NCBI RefSeq assembly: GCF_900104085.1
Contig: NZ_FNLD01000002.1
Coordinates: forward strand, 867,853 to 931,852
Source of the DNA: Pseudoxanthomonas sp. CF125
GTDB taxonomy: Bacteria > Pseudomonadota > Gammaproteobacteria > Xanthomonadales > Xanthomonadaceae
DNA: 64,000 nt
Reading direction: 5' to 3'
In this document: one piece after another, positions 60,494 through 64,000 of the stretch
Numbering within the stretch: the first letter of the stretch is position 1
Layout of the letters: every line of letters starts with the position of its first letter
Program-made: the position numbers and the translations under genes
The notes under the pieces: model-generated
The model's input: only the letters and a program-made list of their open reading frames with translations
What the model was told of the DNA's origin: nothing
The model's database searches: none

Positions 60494-61615
60494 ATGGCCA
60501 AGTCCCTGCAAACCTGTTTCCGATCCCGCCGCGACAACAGTCGTGCGCGCTCCTGGTTGTGCGCAGCAGTGGTGGCGGGTTTCAGCCTGTTTGCCGCCAA
60601 CGCATCGGCGCGAACGGCCCCGGATGTTTCGCAGCGCCAGGGTTATCACTATTACGAAATAGGCGATATGGGCGCGCCACGGCCGGCGGCTGTACAGCCC
60701 GGGCTGATGCTGGTCGGCGGCGGCGAATGGCCCTACGAAGCATTCCGCTGGATGATCGGCAAGGCCGGCCATGGCCGCATCGTGGTGCTGCGGGCGTCCG
60801 GTTCCACCGAAGCGCAGGACGAATTCTTCAAGGACATAGGCGGCATCACTGCCGCGCAGACGCTGGTGTTCGAAGACCGGCGCGCCGCCAGCGATCCGGC
60901 GGTACTGGAAATCGTTCGCCAGGCCGACGGCATCTTCATCGCCGGCGGCGACCAGTCCAACTATGTGCGTTATTGGAAGGGCACCCCGCTCAACGACGCG
61001 CTCAACCAGCACGTCCGCGACGGCAAGCCCTTGGGCGGCACCAGTGCGGGACTGGCCATCATGGGTGCCTTCAGCTACGGCGCGATGGACGGCGGCAGCC
61101 TGACCTCGGAAGACGCCCTGAAGGACCCGATGGGCTCGGCAGTGACCCTGGTCGACGATTTCCTGCAGCTGCCCCCGTTGCCGGCGGGGCAGGTCATCAC
61201 CGACAGCCATTTCGGCGCGCGCGACCGTCTGGGTCGGCTGCTGACCTTCATCGCCCGGTTGTCCAAGGAGCAGGGCACTGCCCGGATCAAAGGCCTGGGC
61301 GTGGATGAAAACACCGCCCTGTGCATCGACGGCGATGGGGTAGGGAAGGTCTTCACCGACACCAATGGCAAGGTCTGGCTGGTGGTTCCCCAGGGATTGG
61401 TGGACCTGGTGGCCAAGGGTAGCGCCCAGGACTACCGGGAATACATCGACGGCCGGGTGCTGGCAGGACAAGCTCTTGATTTTCCTGGCTTCGACGTGAC
61501 TGGCATCGGTTCCGGCAGCCGCCTGCTGCTACCTGCCTTCACTGTCGAGAACCCGGCCTTCCGCTCCGAGGCCGACGTAGTGAAGGGCCGCTTGGTAGTT
61601 CGCCCGCTAGACTGA
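60494..61615 (+). CDS. Exported cyanophycinase (peptidase family S51)
   Basis: 373 aa. Signal peptide to about residue 39 (WLCAAVVAGFSLFAANASA). The S51 fold has LMLVGGGEWPYEAF, IFIAGGDQSNYVRYWKGTPL, and the nucleophile Ser in GGTSAGLAIMGAFSYGA near residue 184. Cyanophycinase cuts cyanophycin (poly-aspartate with arginine side chains) to beta-Asp-Arg dipeptides. Sister S51 enzymes exist, so the substrate is inferred from motifs and the next gene. ATG 60494 follows GAGGATGC. 46 bases before the isoaspartyl peptidase. Confidence 0.8.
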   Translation: MAKSLQTCFRSRRDNSRARSWLCAAVVAGFSLFAANASARTAPDVSQRQGYHYYEIGDMGAPRPAAVQPGLMLVGGGEWPYEAFRWMIGKAGHGRIVVLRASGSTEAQDEFFKDIGGITAAQTLVFEDRRAASDPAVLEIVRQADGIFIAGGDQSNYVRYWKGTPLNDALNQHVRDGKPLGGTSAGLAIMGAFSYGAMDGGSLTSEDALKDPMGSAVTLVDDFLQLPPLPAGQVITDSHFGARDRLGRLLTFIARLSKEQGTARIKGLGVDENTALCIDGDGVGKVFTDTNGKVWLVVPQGLVDLVAKGSAQDYREYIDGRVLAGQALDFPGFDVTGIGSGSRLLLPAFTVENPAFRSEADVVKGRLVVRPLD

Positions 61616-61661
61616 AAGCCTTTCCCCGACCATTCCCAACTACCCGAAGCCGGAAACCCCG

Positions 61662-62693
61662 ATGAAGAAACTGCGTCTTTGCGCTGCCTTGCTGGTCCTG
61701 CTGGCCCCGTCCGTCCAGGCTGCGGAGCCCGTGCTTCTGATCCATGGCGGTGCCGGTGTGGTGCGCAGCGACATGACCCCGGCCGACGAGGCCGCGGTGC
61801 GCGCCGCGCTCGAGCTGGCCCTGCGCAAGGGCCACGAGCAGCTGGCGGCCGGCAAACCCGCGTTGGACGCAGTGACCGCGGCGATCACCGTGCTGGAGGA
61901 CGACCCCCATTTCAACGCCGGCAAGGGCGCGGTCTTCACCCACGACGGCAAGAACGAGCTGGACGCCTCGCTCATGGACGGCGCCACCCTGAAGGCCGGA
62001 GCAGTGGCCGGGGTGCATACGGTCAAGAACCCGATCCTGCTGGCGCGCGCGGTGATGGAGAAGTCCGAACACGTCATGATGGTCGGGCAGGGGGCGGAAA
62101 TATTCGCCAAGGAACAAGGAGTTACGCTGGTCGCCCCTTCGTATTTCCGCACCGAGAAGCGTTGGCAGCAGCTGCAGAAGGCGCTCAAGGAAGAAGCTTC
62201 CGGCCAGGCCCATGCCGACCTGGAGACCGCCAAGCACTTCGGCACCGTGGGCGCAGTGGCGCTGGACCGGCAGGGCCATCTTGCCGCCGGCACCTCCACT
62301 GGAGGCATGACCAACAAGCGCTACGGGCGGGTGGGCGATTCGCCGATCATCGGCGCCGGCACCTATGCCAACGCCACCTGCGCGGTGTCCGGCACCGGCT
62401 GGGGCGAGTTCTACATCCGCGCCGCCGCCGCGCACGCCATCTGCGCGCGCATGGCCTACCTGAAGGAAACCCCGCAGCAGGCCGGCGAAACCGTCATCAA
62501 CCAGGTCATCCCCAAGCTGGGCGGCGACGGTGGAGCCATCGTGCTGGGCGCCGATGGCGCCATCGGCACGCCCTTCAATACCGAAGGCATGTACCGGGGC
62601 TGGATCGGCGCCGACGGCGTACCGCACGTGGCCTTGTATTCGGACGAGACGCTGCCATCTCATCCCCCTGCCGACGACGCGGCCAAACTCTAG
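61662..62693 (+). CDS. Exported isoaspartyl peptidase/plant-type L-asparaginase
   Basis: 343 aa, N-terminal nucleophile hydrolase. Signal peptide MKKLRLCAALLVLLAPSVQA; LLIHGGAGVVRSDM at the start of the mature chain; autocleavage site HFGTVGAVALDRQGHLAAG, where the Thr (near residue 194) becomes the nucleophile; STGGMTNKRYGRVGDSPIIGAG binds substrate. Cleaves beta-aspartyl dipeptides, including beta-Asp-Arg from cyanophycin in known systems. It would take the product of the adjacent cyanophycinase to Asp and Arg in the periplasm or outside. Confidence 0.9.
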   Translation: MKKLRLCAALLVLLAPSVQAAEPVLLIHGGAGVVRSDMTPADEAAVRAALELALRKGHEQLAAGKPALDAVTAAITVLEDDPHFNAGKGAVFTHDGKNELDASLMDGATLKAGAVAGVHTVKNPILLARAVMEKSEHVMMVGQGAEIFAKEQGVTLVAPSYFRTEKRWQQLQKALKEEASGQAHADLETAKHFGTVGAVALDRQGHLAAGTSTGGMTNKRYGRVGDSPIIGAGTYANATCAVSGTGWGEFYIRAAAAHAICARMAYLKETPQQAGETVINQVIPKLGGDGGAIVLGADGAIGTPFNTEGMYRGWIGADGVPHVALYSDETLPSHPPADDAAKL

Positions 62694-62700
62694 AATTCAG

Positions 62701-62779
62701 CGTGGGAGCGGCGTCCCGCCGCGAGCCCTTGCAGTGCAAATCCAAAAGCAAGAGCTCGCGGCGGGACGCCGCTCCCACG
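62701..62779. repeat. Paired palindromic repeat, CGTGGGAGCGGCGTCCCGCC family
   Basis: Inverted pair identical in its arms to the one at 43437 (CGTGGGAGCGGCGTCCCGCC and complement), about 27 bases apart. Directly after the isoaspartyl peptidase stop. Confidence 0.9.
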
Positions 62780-62910
62780 TTGCTGTTGCGCCAATTTCCG
62801 GAGTCGGACCGCCAAGCCGATCCGTTCGGGCTTGCCTGAACGGAAGTTACGCCGAAGCGCTCCTGTGCCATCCCGGGATCATTTATCCGGAGATTGGAGT
62901 GAATGTCCGG

Positions 62911-62939
62911 TTGACAGTGCCCGGACTACAGGCCAAAAT
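62911..62939 (+). promoter_or_regulatory. Sigma-70 promoter of the tRNA-tuf operon
   Basis: TTGACA (perfect -35, 62911-62916), 17 bases, then CAAAAT (-10, 62934-62939). A GC-rich discriminator (CTCCGGC) follows, as in stable-RNA promoters under stringent control. Start of transcription would be near 62946, about 55 bases before tRNA-Tyr. Confidence 0.8.
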
Positions 62940-63000
62940 CTCCGGCTGTTTCACTCCGGTTTGATTTGGCCGGCTGGGCTTCATCGAATCTACGCAATCC

Positions 63001-63086
63001 GGAGGGATACCCAAGCGGCCAACGGGGGCAGACTGTAAATCTGCTGGCTTACGCCTTCGGTGGTTCGAATCCACCTCCCTCCACCA
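63001..63086 (+). tRNA. tRNA-Tyr (GTA), CCA encoded
   Basis: Acceptor stem GGAGGGA/TCCCTCC, long variable arm (class II), anticodon GTA in CAGACTGTAAATCTG, discriminator A, encoded CCA. Confidence 0.97.
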
Positions 63087-63131
63087 GTTTCATGCGTCAT
63101 TAGCAGTTGTGTCATCGGCGAGACCCCCGGC

Positions 63132-63205
<74 letters not shown>

Positions 63206-63270
63206 ACGAACGCAACGCGCTTGTAAGAGAATTCGCAAAAAACTTAAGCAGCATGTTCATTTAGCAGCAC

Positions 63271-63346
63271 GCTCACGTAGCTCAGTCGGTAGAGCACCTC
63301 CTTGGTAAGGAGGAGGTCGAAGGTTCGATTCCTTTCGTGAGCACCA
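63271..63346 (+). tRNA. tRNA-Thr (GGT), CCA encoded
   Basis: Acceptor stem GCTCACG/CGTGAGC, anticodon stem CCTCC/GGAGG with loop TTGGTAA (anticodon GGT), encoded CCA. Order Tyr-Gly-Thr-tuf matches the tufB operon of enteric bacteria. Confidence 0.97.
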
Positions 63347-63423
63347 CTTCATAAAGCTCCAAGCAAACCAAAGCTTCAAGCAAAACATCATCCATCCAAC
63401 GATCTACTCGAGAAGAAGCAGCC

Positions 63424-64000
63424 ATGGCAAAGGGTAAATTCGAACGCACCAAGCCGCACGTGAACGTGGGCACGATTGGTCACGTTGACCACGGCAAGAC
63501 GACGCTGACGGCGGCGCTGACGAAGATCGGTGCAGAGCGCTTTGGCGGCGAGTTCAAGGGTTACGACCAGATCGACGCGGCGCCGGAAGAGAAGGCGCGC
63601 GGGATCACGATTTCGACGGCGCACGTGGAATACGAGTCGGCCAACCGCCACTACGCCCACGTGGATTGCCCGGGCCACGCGGACTATGTGAAGAACATGA
63701 TCACCGGTGCGGCGCAGATGGACGGTGCGATTCTGGTGTGCTCGGCCGCCGACGGCCCGATGCCGCAGACCCGCGAGCACATCCTGCTGTCGCGCCAGGT
63801 GGGCGTGCCGCACATCGTGGTGTTCCTGAACAAGGCCGACATGGTGGACGACGCCGAGCTGCTGGAACTGGTGGAAATGGAAGTGCGCGAGCTGCTCTCC
63901 AAGTACGAGTTCCCGGGCGACGACACCCCGATCATCCACGGTTCGGCCCGTCTGGCGCTGGAAGGCGACCAGAGCGAGATCGGCGTGCCCTCGATCATCA
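63424..64000 (+). CDS. tuf: Elongation factor Tu (C-terminus outside window)
   Basis: First 192 residues. G1 [10 protein letters not shown], effector region [14 protein letters not shown]3 [13 protein letters not shown] and G4 NKADMVDD are all present; switch region normal. GTPase that brings aminoacyl-tRNA to the ribosome. It follows the three tRNA genes in one operon; GAGAAGAAG precedes the ATG at 63424. The rest lies beyond the window. Confidence 0.98.
   Translation, partial: MAKGKFERTKPHVNVGTIGHVDHGKTTLTAALTKIGAERFGGEFKGYDQIDAAPEEKARGITISTAHVEYESANRHYAHVDCPGHADYVKNMITGAAQMDGAILVCSAADGPMPQTREHILLSRQVGVPHIVVFLNKADMVDDAELLELVEMEVRELLSKYEFPGDDTPIIHGSARLALEGDQSEIGVPSII

Larger units (their letters stand above)
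62694..63000. other. 307-base region between the isoaspartyl peptidase and the tRNA cluster
   Basis: No gene. A palindromic repeat pair fills 62701-62779; the promoter of the tRNA-tuf operon is at 62911-62939. The stretch 62780-62900 shows nothing I recognise. Confidence 0.6.

Overview
This window looks like chromosomal DNA of a gammaproteobacterium of the Xanthomonadaceae/Lysobacteraceae (Lysobacter, Luteimonas, Pseudoxanthomonas or similar). The reasons are: high GC; an ahpC-ahpF-oxyR cluster as in Xanthomonas; a three-subunit pnt transhydrogenase; a secreted multidomain S8 protease and a GH18 chitinase; and dozens of paired palindromic intergenic repeats. I see no prophage, insertion sequence, CRISPR array or rRNA operon. 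The genus is an inference, not shown by a marker gene.

Layout. 0-9.5 kb: cobalamin adenosyltransferase (cut by the window edge) with a BtuM-like B12 transporter, two ubiquinone hydroxylases, a small unknown membrane module, rlmM, a deaminase with a Cys-rich lipoprotein, and glnS. 9.6-17.2 kb: a DUF2007/diguanylate cyclase pair, transaldolase with an exported unknown, then oxyR, ahpF and ahpC with a candidate OxyR operator. 17.3-26 kb: prmC, proline iminopeptidase, transglutaminase-like protein, N-formylglutamate amidohydrolase, Nudix hydrolase, 5'-3' exonuclease, nitroreductase and a DUF1631 protein. 26-32 kb: pntAA, then on the other strand a four-gene operon (11-residue-repeat exported protein, ECF-like sigma factor, membrane anti-sigma candidate, DUF3106 protein), then pntAb-pntB. 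32-43 kb: SufT, the secreted subtilase, a wrbA/DUF2069/asparaginase-like operon, YihY, a TlpA-like lipoprotein, acylphosphatase and chitinase. 43-55.5 kb: moaB-HTH-ppk2, a GNAT, hemA-prfA, and the conserved block TPR-lolB-ispE-tRNA-Gln-prs-rplY-pth-ychF. 55.5-62.7 kb: a TonB-dependent receptor with an N-terminal signalling domain, FecR and FecI, next to an exported cyanophycinase and an exported isoaspartyl peptidase. 62.9-64 kb: tRNA-Tyr, tRNA-Gly, tRNA-Thr and the start of tuf, behind a strong-looking promoter.

Most of the window is housekeeping. The parts most worth following are: the receptor/FecIR/cyanophycinase/isoaspartyl peptidase locus, a plausible system for scavenging the cyanobacterial reserve polymer cyanophycin; the sigma-factor operon placed inside the pnt locus; the BtuM-like B12 transporter; and the palindromic repeats, several of which supply the stop codons of the genes they flank. 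Each repeat family usually occurs as two inverted copies about 15-50 bases apart.
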